From the NCBI GenBank assembly GCA_037693485.1, contig CM075354.1, forward strand, positions 158,807,501 through 158,871,500: a stretch of DNA of 64,000 nucleotides, given 5' to 3'. The notes below the pieces were generated by a model. It was not told where the DNA came from and did no database searches. It saw only the letters and a list, made by a program, of their open reading frames with translations. This document shows, one piece after another, positions 11,550 through 22,968 of this stretch. A program made the translations under genes and the position numbers. Source of the DNA: Kitagawia praeruptora. Lineage: Eukaryota > Streptophyta > Magnoliopsida > Apiales > Apiaceae. How positions within the stretch are numbered: position 1 is the first letter of the stretch; every line of letters begins with the position of its first letter.

Positions 11550-13516
11550 ATTATATATATAAAAGAAAACCCCTAGGAGCTCTAGAATCGCTCGATTCAT
11601 ATTTATCTTTTTTTCTAGAGCTCCTCTATTTTAAATAATTAAAATTAAACTTCCTTTTTTAAGCCCTATTTTTTAGAAAAGAAATCAGAACTTCTTTTTT
11701 TAACATCAGCACTAACATCTTCGAAACAGAAAAGGTTTTCGAATTTGTAGGGAAGAAGAAGTCAAATTTATATATTCAAAATAGAAAAAAATAATTATAT
11801 TTCATGACTTCCTTTTTTTAATATTAACATCTTCGAAATAGAAATGGTTTTTTTGTATGGAAGAAAAATTCAAATTTACATATTTAAAATAGAAAAATAT
11901 TTTATAGTTAAATAATTAAAATAAAAAATTCCTTCTTTAAATCCTATTTTTTAGAAAAAGAAAATCGAAACCTTTTCTAAATCGAATAATTTCCTTCTAC
12001 ATGATGCACCTATATATACTGCCACACAAATAAAGAGATAAAGAGATCTACCCTGTAAGAGTTTTTACTGTATAATTTTCTTTTTCATGCCTTTATCAAT
12101 CTAACCATAATATGTTGGTTTTTTGATATTTTTTTCTCAGGCATATAAGATGGTGGTTAAATCTTCCAATATTGTGAGTTATACATACAAAAATTATTTG
12201 TGCTTTTGCGTTGAGATCTCAAATAGTATACTTATTTTGTATATGTACAGGATTCAAGAGGCAAAATAAAAAAAAGAAGTTAAAGTTAAAGAAGATATAA
12301 ACTAAACTAGACACCTTAATTCACCATGGTCCATGGGTGCATATCTGGAAAATCCTCTTAAAGCACAAGGTCACGCAACTCTACTACGTACATTAGTCAC
12401 AGGACCGATTCAAGCTGAGAAGGTATGAACTACATGCTAGAAGCCTAGAACGATTCTATCTAAAAATTTCTTTTTTTTTTGTTAAATTTTTTCTTATCAC
12501 AGATAATCTTTATTTTTATCTTAATCTTTATCTTTATATAAAAGAAAATTCACTGAGTTCTGAAAACGCTTGAATTCTATTTATCAATTTTTCTGGAACT
12601 CATTGTTCTTTATCATATAATTCCAACGTCTTCTTTTAATTGATTCAATCAAATCTGTTTTTTTATCTATATGTATTTATTACAACGGGTGTCGGCCTAA
12701 GTAAACGTGACACAAAATAAAATAAAAAATCACTGTTCACGTGATGACGTGACAGTGACGTCATCACGTGAACAGTATTTTTTTTTGGTTGAATGGAGCT
12801 TTAGTGATTTTCAGGTTCCTTTTTTTTTTTTTGGTTTTTACGGTTTCAGTTTACTAATTTAATATTTGCGTTCTTCGTTTTATTATTAAATTTATGATTT
12901 TCTTCGATTTTAGTTATAATTATGGATTATTAGTAACCATTAGTTGTTCTTTGCTTTTGCTTTTGTATTTTTTTTGTTAGTGATTTCGGTATAGAAACAC
13001 CTAATCGTGTGAACAAGAATTATGAGATCTTTCTCTTTTTGAGAAGTAGAAGCACTTCAGAAACTTGACAAAAAAGGTTTGAACTTTTACCCTTCTCTCT
13101 TTAGTAATTTATCGTTATTATCTTCTCATTGTTCTTGATTATAATATTTCAACGTCTTCTTTTAATTAATTCAATCAAATCTGCTTTTTGATCTATGTGT
13201 GTTTATTATAACAGTTGTCGGCCTAAGAAAACGTGACACAAAATCGATGTAAAAAATAATTTTACAGTTTATTTTGTTGTCTATATATACATATATATTA
13301 AAAATTGTACAATATTGTGTTCACTAATTTACTTATAGATATTTTCTTTTTGATTTCTTTCTTAAATGTCTATATTTTGAAAAATTTAAAAAAATATTAC
13401 AATGCCGTTGCGATAAACGGCTTATATGTATTAATTACAACGGGTGTCAGTCTAAGAAAACGTGATACAATTAACAAATTTACAAGGCCGCCGTGAAGCG
13501 CGGCTTAGTCGACTAG
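11547..13516 (+). mobile_element. Non-autonomous Helitron B, possibly nested
   Basis: It starts TCTATTATATATATAAAAG (11547) and ends with a GC-rich hairpin region GCCGCCGTGAAGCGCGGC, then TTAGTCGA and CTAG (13513-13516) followed by T, the classic Helitron 3' signature. A second 5'-like start (TCTTTATATAAAAGAAAATTC) lies at 12531, and a degenerate 3'-like motif (TGCCGTTGCGATAAACGGC) near 13400, suggesting nesting or duplication. The word GGCCTAAG(T/A)AAACGTGACAC recurs near 12690 and 13220, with a variant near 13450. Adjacent text is also duplicated (about 12630-12720 and 13150-13250). No host gene fragment is recognised inside. Confidence 0.65.
12732..12776. repeat. Perfect 19-bp inverted repeat with G-box and TGACGT motifs
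   Basis: The arms ACTGTTCACGTGATGACGT and its exact complement flank the loop GACAGTG. With one bulged C the stem continues into flanking A/T runs for several more pairs. Each arm contains CACGTG and TGACGT/ACGTCA. A degenerate arm (AGTGACGTTATCATGAACAG) recurs in the MITE at 22719-22875, so the palindrome is probably a small transposon or its core inside Helitron B. Confidence 0.85.
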
Positions 13517-15150
13517 TATATATATAAATGAGGATATGCGAGCGGTTATGTGGCGCTCTAAAATCGTCTCAATCTATTTTTCTAGTTTTCTAGAATTCTA
13601 AAATTTTTAACACTAATAAATATAAAAATATCATTTAACAAATTAGAAGTAGAATAGGTGTTCTAACTAATAGAGAAAAAGAGTTCGAATTTATAGGGAA
13701 GACATATGATTAGAAGTTCTATTGGAAGTAGAATAAGTATTTATAAGGCATATGATTAAAAGTTCTATTGGGAGTAAAATAGGAGTTCAAATTTATAGAG
13801 AATCAGAGTTTGAATTTATAGAAAAAACATATAAATAAAAGTTCTATTAGAAGTAGTACATGTGTTTGAATAAATATTTTAGAGAAAGTAGAATACAAGA
13901 ATTACGATTTTCCAAAATTATACATATCTTATATAAGTTAATTACACTTATATTAGAAAAATTTATTCATAAATCCAATACTATTCTCATAAAAAAAGTC
14001 ATCATATTTAAAAAAAAAATGATGCATTTAAAAAAACATTCTCATGCACGAATCCTAAATAAATACATGGGTGTCTATAATATAAAGAGAAAATAAAATG
14101 TGCTTTCTTTTTTTAAAACTTCATAAATTTTAGAAAATCTAGAGAAAGTATAAATTGGAATTCACTCTATTTTTAAGATTTTGATTTTAAGGAAAAAAGT
14201 TGTTGTGTAAGATGAGTATCATCAATAATATGTCATAAAATTGAAATTTCGATCTCAAACGAGAACGGCTCGAAACGTGTTTAACGGGAAGACGGATATC
14301 ATATTGATGTTATAAATTTTATTTTATTTTTAGGATTAATTTTTAGGATCGGCTCGAAACGTATTTAATGGGAAGACGGCTCCCTAGAAAAGATTGTATT
14401 AGCTATTAAGTGATACTAATGTCATAATTTTTTCAATAATTTTTATGGATAAACATTATTACACGAGTGATTTATGTAAAATTTAAGTTTTTGGTATTAA
14501 CGAGAGAGCAAATTTTAACATATAAAATAAATAATAATTATTCAATATTAATAATTTTATAGATTCAATATTATTCCCGTAACGAAAAGTCTTCGTATTT
14601 TTTTTAAAAAAAATTGATATGTTAACATAACAGAAAGACATTCTCATGTAGAAGCTGTAAATAAATACAAGAATATCTCTAATATACAGAAAATATAAGA
14701 TGTATTTTCATCTTTTAAAACTCCATAAATATTAAAAAGTTTAAAGAATAGAAAATTGGAATTTACTCTCTTTATTTAATGAAGTTAGAATTTCGATTCC
14801 AAATAAGAGCGACTCGAAACGTATTTAACGGGAAGACGGTTCACTAGAAAAGATTGTATTAGCTATTAGAATTAGATACTGAAGTCATAATTTTTTTTAT
14901 TTTTACGGTTTGATTTAGTGGTTAAAAATTATTGTATAAGTATTTATAATATATGTTAAAGTTGGGATTTCGGTTTTAACGAGAGAGCGGCTCAATCGAA
15001 AGAATCGTGTTTAACAAGAAATTGATTCATTAGAAAAGATTATTTAATAATTATTAATCTTTAATATTAACATTATAATATAACGTAAATGTATTGAATT
15101 TTTTTAAAAATATTATAACGCCGCTGCGAAGCGTGGCTTTATCGAATAGT
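13517..15150 (+). mobile_element. Degraded Helitron-like AT-rich repeats
   Basis: A third Helitron-like 3' end (GCCGCTGCGAAGCGTGGC, then TTTATCGAATAGT) closes this stretch at about 15150. The left part starts TATATATATAAATGAGG directly after Helitron B. Inside, a unit of about 0.5 kb is repeated: the word CTCGAAACGT(A/G)TTTAA(C/T)GGGAAGACGG occurs near 14270, 14350 and 14815, with a weaker copy near 15000. Flanking sequence at 13960-14190 resembles 14540-14790. No gene is visible. Confidence 0.4.
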
Positions 15151-15511
15151 TGATGTTAAAAAAAAGGATTGAGAAACATTGATTAGTGTATTAAAGACAC
15201 TCATTGGACAGAAAACAAGGGAAGGATAAAAATGTAATCTCACATTAATACTGTATTAAGTAAAATTTTACTGTATTTAGCAACCATGAATCGAAATTCG
15301 AAACTATATACCGTTTCCATATCCTTCCGCTGTGGTTCCTTCCAAAGATTAATATCAGTACTGTATGATCTTTTCCCCCTTTGTGACAAGTACCCACGTT
15401 TCCTCGCGTTGCAAAGTAGTACGTAAACACAGAGGTAACTGTCCGATTGTTAATTGGGGTAGGGTTCTTATCTGTTGGGAATTATGATTTTTAATAGTTA
15501 TCATTGTATGT

Positions 15512-15519
15512 TATAAAAT
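15512..15519 (+). promoter_or_regulatory. Candidate TATA box of the U2B''-like gene
   Basis: TATAAAAT lies about 70 bp upstream of the ATG at 15588, in a 440-bp stretch (15151-15587) that otherwise shows no gene. Inferred from position and motif only. Confidence 0.4.
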
Positions 15520-15587
15520 ACAGATTACGGAACAAGGCTATTTGATTCTTCTTCTCCGTTCTTTAAAGAACACACTGATTTGCCAGT

Positions 15588-18500
15588 ATGTCCCGAGACA
15601 TACCTCCTAATCAAACTATATACATTAATAATCTCAATGAAAAGCTCAAAAAAGAAGGTGCCTCTCTCTCTCTCTCTCTCTCTCCATCTCTCTATTTTTC
15701 GCTTTATTCCTCTCCCTCTTCCCTAGGTTGTGAAATTAGCCTTAGGTTTTAAAATTCTAAGTTCAGTCTCTGATTAGTTATATCTATGTGTGTGTTTGTG
15801 CGGAAGCTGGTCTTGTTATTAACTAGTTTTAATTACTACTCGTTAATGTTTACAACTTTTTAAATAACGCAAGTACTAATGGATTGTATTATCAAGTTGA
15901 GCAGGACTCACAGTTATTCTACTGGTTTCACAGAGCTGGAGAGATCCCTGTATGCCTTGTTCTCTCAGTTTGGGAGAATTTTGGACATCGTCGCTTTGAA
16001 GACGCCTGAGCTCAGGGGACAGGCTTGGGTTGTTTTTAGCGAAGTTACTGCTGCTAGTAATGCTGTTCAACAGATGCAGAATTTTCTTTTTTACGACAAG
16101 CCTATGGTGAGTTTTAATGATTCACAACTAGTATTAAGTTCAAGTAGACTTCACTAATTGACTTAACTATTGTGTTTCTTGTGTGCATGCAATTATGTGA
16201 GTGATAATATGTGTAACAATATTAGGACTGAAATGTTCCATATATGTGTGATAAAGGATCATCATGTTAATGCTCTTAAAATGATGCAAATATTAGTCCT
16301 TGTCTTGTATTCGAAATTCTAGTTTCCTGTGTTTTCTCTTCCTAGAATATTATGAACTGCTCAAGAAATACCATGGTTTAGAATAAGAAAGGTAAGCCTT
16401 AGTATGCAACGTGGCGAACATCTGTTATTATTTACAACAATAACTTATACCTTGCTTTGTTGGTTGGAATGGAATGGAGGTGAAATAAAATTAGTGCTGC
16501 AAGAAAAGAAGGATGATGGAGATGAGCATGGACATATGATAGGATGTAAACTATATTATTATTAGGTTTGTGACTGGTACAAGTAGTAGAAACTATTGGT
16601 TTTTCATCTTAATCTAGAACCAAGAAAGGTTAGTTTAAATTGACGGGATGGACTGAATGAAGGAATGTATACCAAAAAAACATTCTAGTCTCACCCTTTT
16701 TCATCCAATCCTATCGATTGTAACCTTAGTCTTACTGGTTTAGTTTGTATCTATTTCAGTCAAGTTCTTCCCTTTTCTACAATCTTATCACAGCTCACCA
16801 AACTTTAAAATATCTACCGTTTTGGGAGATTGAAATGTTACATTATTTGTCACTGAATGGCTTATATTTTATATTTATACTTGATGAGATATCTCGCATG
16901 AAGGATGTCTTTATTTATAAACTACCCTGTTCTAATATGACTGTGTTTCAATATATAGCGTATACAATATGCAAAGTCAAAGTCAGATTGCGTTGCTAAA
17001 GCAGATGGCAGTTTCGTACCTAAGGATGTGAAAAAGAAACAAGAGGTTAACGGTCAGTTGATTTTTTTTGATTTTTAATGATGGTGCATCTCTCTTCTTG
17101 TTGAGTTGTTCTTTCCGTATTTTCTTTCTTATTTTCTTTCTTTTTATTCAGTCTGGTTTTGAGTATTGGCTTTATGTCCGTCAACATAATTATGTATTTA
17201 TTGCAAGTTATGTAAGTAATCCCTCTGCTTTGCTACAAGAATAATATTGCAACTAAGGATATGTTTGTATACACAATCAATCTTTAAACTGGTGTGCGGT
17301 ATGGCATTGACAGGATAATTAATTTAAGTTTTCCTAGTGAAATCGGAAAACCTTTCACTTATATCTGTGCTATACTAATATTCCACCAGATTAACAATAA
17401 TCAATTACGACATACTCTGTGATTTGAGGAACTGAATATAAGTTGTTTTGACACTGAAGAGTACTTGTAACACATGATTAATTATCTTGGTAATATTTGA
17501 TGGTTGATTTCCATTTTTTTTACGTTATTTGTATATTCAGCTGAAAGGAAGAAGCAAGAGTCCCCTGCTGGCACTACTGGAGTGAGAGCTGAGGCCAAAG
17601 CAAGCCCTGTGGTCTGTGCTTTTAACTGACCTCTAATTTTTATATCCCCCCCCCCTCTCACAGTTTTCTGTATTTGTTGGCACCTTCTTTTACTAGGCTT
17701 GCGTAAATTACTGGAAGTACGTACTTTAGTTTAAAAGCTGTCATATGCCATCTATAGGGTTAAATTTTAGGAGATGAGGTCTACTTTCCAGCACCTGAAA
17801 CGTTCATTATTTGTCACTGAATGGTTTTTTTATTTTATATTTATACTTGATGAGATATCTCACATGGAGGATGTCTTTATGTTAAATTGCCCTGTTCTAA
17901 TATGACCGTGTTTCAATATATAGCATTTACAATATGCGAAGTCAAAGTCAGATTCCGTTGCTAAAGCAGATGGCAATTTGGTACCCAAGGATGTGGAAAA
18001 GAAATAAGAGCAAGAGGTTGAAGGTCAGTTGAAGTTTTTGATATTTAATGATGGTGCATCTCTCTTCTTGCTGAGTTGTTCTTTCCATATTTTGTTTCTT
18101 TTATTCAGTCTAGTTTTAAGTATTGGCTTTATGTGAGTCGTCATAATTATATGTTTATTTCAAGTTATTTAAGTAGTCCCTCTGCTTTGCTACAAGAATA
18201 ATATTGCAACTAATGGATATGTATGTATACACAATCAATCTTTACAGTGGTGTGTGGTATGGCATTGACAGGAGAATGAATTTAAGATCGGAAATCTTTC
18301 ACTTGTATCTGTGTTATACTAATTTTCCACCATATTAGCAATATTCAATACGGCATACTCTGTGATTTGAGGAACTAAATATAAGTTGTTTTGACACTGA
18401 ATAGTACTTGTTACACATGATTAATTATCTTGGTAATATTTGATGGTTAATATCCGTTTTTTACATTATTTGTGTATCCAGCTGAAAGGAAGAAGCAAGA

Positions 18501-20197
18501 GTCCTCTGCTGGCACTACTGGAGTGAGAGCTGAGACAAAAGCAATCCCTGTGGTCTGTGTTTCTAACTGATCTCTAATTTTTATATCCCCCTCTCACAGT
18601 TTTCTTTATTTGTTGCTACCTTCTTTTACTAGGCTTGCGTAAATTACTGGAAGTACACACTTTAGTTTAAAGCTGCCATATGCTATCTATAGGGTTAAAT
18701 GCGTTATAAATTGTATCATTAATCACAAATTATTACTACATGAAATGTCTTCCTTGGCTGTCATGAAATAACAGAAAAGAAGCATGTGTTTATTTTGAGC
18801 GATATTATGTGTCGAATTTCTATTATATTATAATCATTGTCACACACCCATCATTTATCTAAAGCAAAGAGAAGTCAAATTTGACTCCAGCTTTTAAACT
18901 TGCATTACTCATGCTCGCGTTAATTATGGTGACACGGGAACTAAACTTCTGCGACAAGTCAGTTTGACATGTACGCAAATATGTGATGATTTCATGGAAA
19001 AATTCAATCTTTATTTTTTTGAAATCAATAAATGTTCATGTATATATGTATGCATGAATGTAGGCTGAGATATTTTTCTTCCTCTTGTATATGCTTAGCC
19101 TCAATGATCTTCATATTATCGTATGACCATGTACCATTATAGTAAGCTTTTTTAATAAACCTATTAATCCTTTTGTTTATATATGGGCATGCTATCTTCA
19201 GTGTTGAATAAATTATTTCAGTAATTACAAACTATTACAACATGATATGTTTTCCTTGGTTGTCTTGAATTAACAAGAAATAAGCACTTTTTATTTTGAA
19301 TTATACTTCGTGGGTCAAATTTCTTTAAAATTAATATCATTGTCACACACCCTTTTATTTATCTGATTCTAGAGAAGTCACGACAGCCTTTAAACTTGCA
19401 TTACTCATGCTCGTGTTTGTTATGATGGCGAACATAGTTTTAAGATAACTTCACTGAAAAGTGAGCTTGACATGAACATAAGTATGTTCCGATTTCATGG
19501 ATAGATATAATCTTTGTTTCCGATGATTTTGCATTAGTCGGTGCACAACCCCTTTTATTACATAATCTGTGTACGATATTGTTATTTTGGGTAAACCTTA
19601 TATGTGTAATAATCTGTATCAGCTTAAACATGTATGTATGAGGTTAATATGTAATGGGTATAATCCAAATTCTATTTGGTCACCTGGATAGGGTAGATTA
19701 CCAAAATAGCCATTAATGAATTAATAAATAAAACTGAGGGTGGTCTTAAGCAAAAAACAAAGCTAGCACTAGCAGGAGTTAAAAATATACAGAATTAAAT
19801 TGTTTTGATTAATTCTATATGCATTCAACGCTTTTTTTTATATTACATTATCATGAAGAAATTGATTGGTGAACAATCTCTCCTGCTGATTAATAATAAT
19901 TCATGTAATCTGTAGGAACTTGATGGGATCTCTCTTTTGGAGGTGCTTAACTTAGTATACCTGGGCAATGATGAAATAGGGCCTGAGCAGCAACTTGGTA
20001 AAATTAAAATGGAGTTCCACAGTGGTAGTAAGGAACTTTACTATCAAAATGAGGTGGTTGAGGGTAATCCATCAATTAAATATGGGGATGCCATCTTTGT
20101 CACAGATGATGAGTTTAATGGACCAATCTGTTCTGTGGAAAATCTTGAGATGGAATATAATCTCTTTCGTGGTGCCTACAAGGGCTCCTGGAGATAG
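15588..20197 (+). CDS. U2B''-like RRM gene, truncated after RRM1; in-phase join to a DUF6598-like exon
   Basis: U2B'' binds U2 snRNA stem-loop IV in the spliceosome with U2A'. Exon 1 (15588-15657) gives MSRDIPPNQTIYINNLNEK, the U2B'' start. Exon 2 (15934-16106) holds the rest of RRM1, with RNP1 GQAWVVF. Exon 3 (16959-17052) encodes RIQYAKSKSDCVAKADG, and exon 4 (17541-17611) the Lys-rich linker. All phases join. The normal continuation, RRM2, is absent from the window. After exon 4 the next usable acceptor that keeps phase is at 19917, starting ELDGISLLEVLNLVYLG and ending in TGA-free sequence at a stop at 20195-20197; that exon is not U2B'' sequence. Exons 3-4 are duplicated downstream (17924-18552), the copy carrying a stop. 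Possibly a partial duplicate gene; expression is unknown. Confidence 0.7.
16830..18690 (+). repeat. Tandem duplication of about 0.96 kb carrying U2B'' exons 3 and 4
   Basis: The segment from about 16830 to 17755 recurs from about 17805 to 18690 with many substitutions and small indels. The shared text includes CATTATTTGTCACTGAATGG, exon 3 with its introns, and exon 4 with its splice sites. Divergence is moderate, so this is older than the 30-38 kb block duplication. Confidence 0.85.
17924..18552 (+). pseudogene. Second copy of U2B'' exons 3 and 4
   Basis: Exon 3' (17924-18023) keeps QYAKSKSDSVAKADG but has an in-frame TAA soon after VPKDVEKK. Exon 4' (18482-18552) matches exon 4 almost completely and ends in the same phase. 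Because of the stop, a productive transcript would have to skip exon 3'. Confidence 0.8.
18705..19420 (+). repeat. Tandem duplication of about 0.5 kb in a long intron
   Basis: Text around 18720-18930 (CCTTGG(C/T)TGTC, CATTGTCACACACCC, CTTTAAACTTGCATTACTC) recurs around 19215-19415 in the same order and orientation. The rest of 18553-19916 is AT-rich and shows no exon. Confidence 0.7.
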
Positions 20198-20232
20198 CAT
20201 TTGAACCTGTTGAGAATAAGGTGCTGGACAGA

Positions 20233-20706
20233 TTCGCATTGTGTTTGGGTTTTTATCTAATGCTACGGTAGCCAATCTGGAAATTAACATCACTGGGGCC
20301 ACAAATGTTCATGGAATTGTTGCTGCCAGAAACAGCCAATTGAACCATCCCTCGTGTACAAGTGTGCTCTTTTGGAAGAGTTCGGATAACATAATGAAAG
20401 TGGGGTCTGATGGAGTAATCCCATTGTTGAAATCGCGTGTTGGTGTGCCATTATATTCTGAGCTTTATGTGGATGTTGCTTTGTATATTGATGGTGAAAT
20501 TCACGAAAAAACTGTCTCCTTTGTCCCCGAAATAGAAGGAGAGAAACCTGAGATTTTTCTATTCCTAATAAGGAAACAGAGATTAGTGTGAAAGTTAAGT
20601 GGGATTCTAGAACAAATTCTGTATTCTCCACATATCTCTGTTTGTATGAGGAATGGGAATATGATAGCGAGGATAGAGAGACTAGCGAGGAGGATACTGA
20701 AGAGTA
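20233..20706 (+). pseudogene. DUF6598-like domain, frameshifted
   Basis: Just after the stop at 20197 a different frame encodes VHGIVAARNSQL, SVLFWKSSDN and VPLYSELYVDVALYI. Their order matches the conserved blocks of plant DUF6598 (V-Y/H-G-x-V-A-x-R-D, then a hydrophobic LxGP-like stretch, then xxEVDLxIKG). The frame ends at 20591, while an overlapping frame (about 20570-20706) continues with EISVKVKWDSRTN and an acidic tail. Two frame changes are therefore needed to read one domain. The family assignment is by pattern recall; the exon at 19917-20197 would be its N-terminal extension. Function of DUF6598 is unknown. Confidence 0.45.
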
Positions 20707-21137
20707 AACTTTGATGGAGACCCTTTTTTGAAGCACCATATAAAGGCATGAACATGGAAGTTATTTAATCTATGTCTTATTGTTGTAAACCACTTGTTAA
20801 TTGTTATTTGTAGAACATATCATATAAAGGAAGTGGATAGTACAACAATGATATTGGATTAATGCAAGGAAGTTGTTAAGGCAAAATATATCTTAGTATA
20901 TAATTGAAGCGGACCTATGTGAAGCAAACAGTTGACCAATCATTTTGTCTGTAGTACACTACAAAGATCAATAACCTTAGGCCATGTTTGTTTAGATTGG
21001 TAACAGTCCCAGGATTATAGACCCGTGAATTCATGATTATAGTCCCCTTGATAATCCCTGGTATTACTCTATCAATCGGACAATTACACATGATGACGTG
21101 CATTTCATATATTATCAATTTAGATTTCAGTCTTTCA

Positions 21138-21417
21138 CAGGAAGATTGGGCTACAGTAATGTGATTCTCGAGTGTGATGCTTTGAATATTGCCCAAGCGA
21201 TTCATAATAGACAAGGAGCAGTCCCAGTTTCTTACTGTTTGATGATATCATAAGAATTAATGAGGTTTTCAATATTTTTTGTTGTGTTCATGTGAGGAGA
21301 GCGGGCAATACAGCTGCCCATTTAGTAGCTAGAGAAACTGATTTCGATAGAGAACGTGTGTATATAAATTGTTTTCCCCAGAGGGTGCAAACTTTGGCAA
21401 ATATTGATTTCAATGGC
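21138..21417 (+). pseudogene. RNase H-like fragment of a non-LTR retrotransposon (RVT_3 type)
   Basis: Translation shows VILECDALNIAQAI and, after a frameshift near 21238, HVRRAGNTAAHLVA. These are the catalytic-Asp and His/Asn blocks of the RNase H-like domain found in LINE-derived plant proteins. Neither RT nor an upstream ORF is present. A MITE-like start (GGCCATGTTTGTTTAGATTGG) lies just left, near 20983. Confidence 0.65.
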
Positions 21418-22410
21418 ATGTTTTTTTTTTTTTTTTAAATTGTATTAGTTTTTTTAACCTTTCATGAATTCCTTTCATTAGTTCCTTTGGTGGCACAAAA
21501 ACGAACCGAAGATTTTTTTCTTTTACAAAGTTCACTCGAACTCTGATTAAGATGTAATAATGACAACATTTTTTTTAGGAGTTAATCAGCTCATAAACAC
21601 AAAAATCACTGATGGATCTTCCTTGTGCTCATATTATTAGAGCTCAAGTTAAGTCCTTGTAACTTTATGACATACATTTTCAATGGAGGCTTAACAAAAG
21701 GTGCCTTGTGAGGGGTGATAACGAGAATGACATATAGAAGGTCTACTATGATAACTATCAAAGATTGTCGAAGGAACAAGTTGCCAAGATTGCTAGTCTA
21801 TCCATTCCGTTGACTCTTGAACCTAGGACTTATCCTCACAAAGAAAGGGCAACTGGTTCGCTAAAACGAATAAATGAGTTATAAAAGTTCTATAACTCGC
21901 AATCCTTCACTTTTTGAAATTGTTGAGAATGCTCAAGACACACACAAAAAATTATAGTAAGCTATTATTTATTGTATTTCTTTTCTTAGCAAATTCTAAC
22001 TTGCTATTTATATGTTTAATGTAGATAATATTTAATCCAATTTATTATATATATTTTTAATTAAATCACCATTCTAATTAAATCATCATACCGTTTAATA
22101 GTTTAAAGTCTACAAAATTTATATTTTAAAACTTTTAATGAAAAATTATAAAAAAAATGTTTTTTTTTATCAATAAAAATGTATAATATTAAAATAAAGT
22201 TGTGCATGGCACCGATGGTAAGTTAGCAGATGAAAACTTTACGATAGTTAGGAGAAGTTTACATAAACTGCAGACCAGGGTCAAATCGGTATTACATAGA
22301 CGAGAGAATTGGGTCTTGGGTTTCTTTCTTTCCACAACTCTCAGAACACCTACCTATTTCCCAATTTGAACACACATAGCATAATAGTATTTGTTTGTTG
22401 TTGGGAAGCT
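21418..22410. other. Intergenic, no gene recognised
   Basis: AT-rich, with poly-T at 21421-21436. A short open stretch around 21730-21880 could encode some 45 residues, but I recognise no family. The last 100 bp form the upstream region of the ARM/TIC110 locus; no clear TATA box was chosen. Confidence 0.5.
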
Positions 22411-22932
22411 ATGTCGCTTGATCCCAAAGTTTTGGTCCAATTTGAGGTGAAGGAGGAGCGCGGAAAAGAAACATTCATTTTGAGGGCGGATTTTGATGAT
22501 TTCGAGTATAATAGTTTTGGTGCTCATCTGCTGTCATTCAACATCGAGGATAAGGTATGTGCGGGCGGGGTGCTTATTTTGGTTTTTTAAAGCGTTTGTC
22601 TATCATAAGCTTATGTATATTTTTAATTTGTATATATATATAGGCCTTTGCTCCATAAATAACACTCTTATATAACAAACAATAAAGAACACTATAAAAT
22701 CATTTATTCCAATAGATCCATTGGCCCCGCCAGGGACCCCAATACAAAAAGTTCTTTTTTTTTTTCCAGTGACGTTATCATGAACAGTAAAATTTTCAAA
22801 ATTTTTTTTTTTTTTGCTAGATGGATAGAGCCTAAAAAAATAAGAACTTTTTGTATTGGATGGCCCCGCCAGGGGCAATAGATCTATATCTATATGAGGT
22901 GTTCTTTGTTGTTTCTTTGTGGAGTCCAACCC

Positions 22933-22968
<36 letters not shown>

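Noticed and set aside
11409..11600. Tyr-Ile repeat ORF
   Set aside because: It is a translation of the (TA)n tract with no coding signal.
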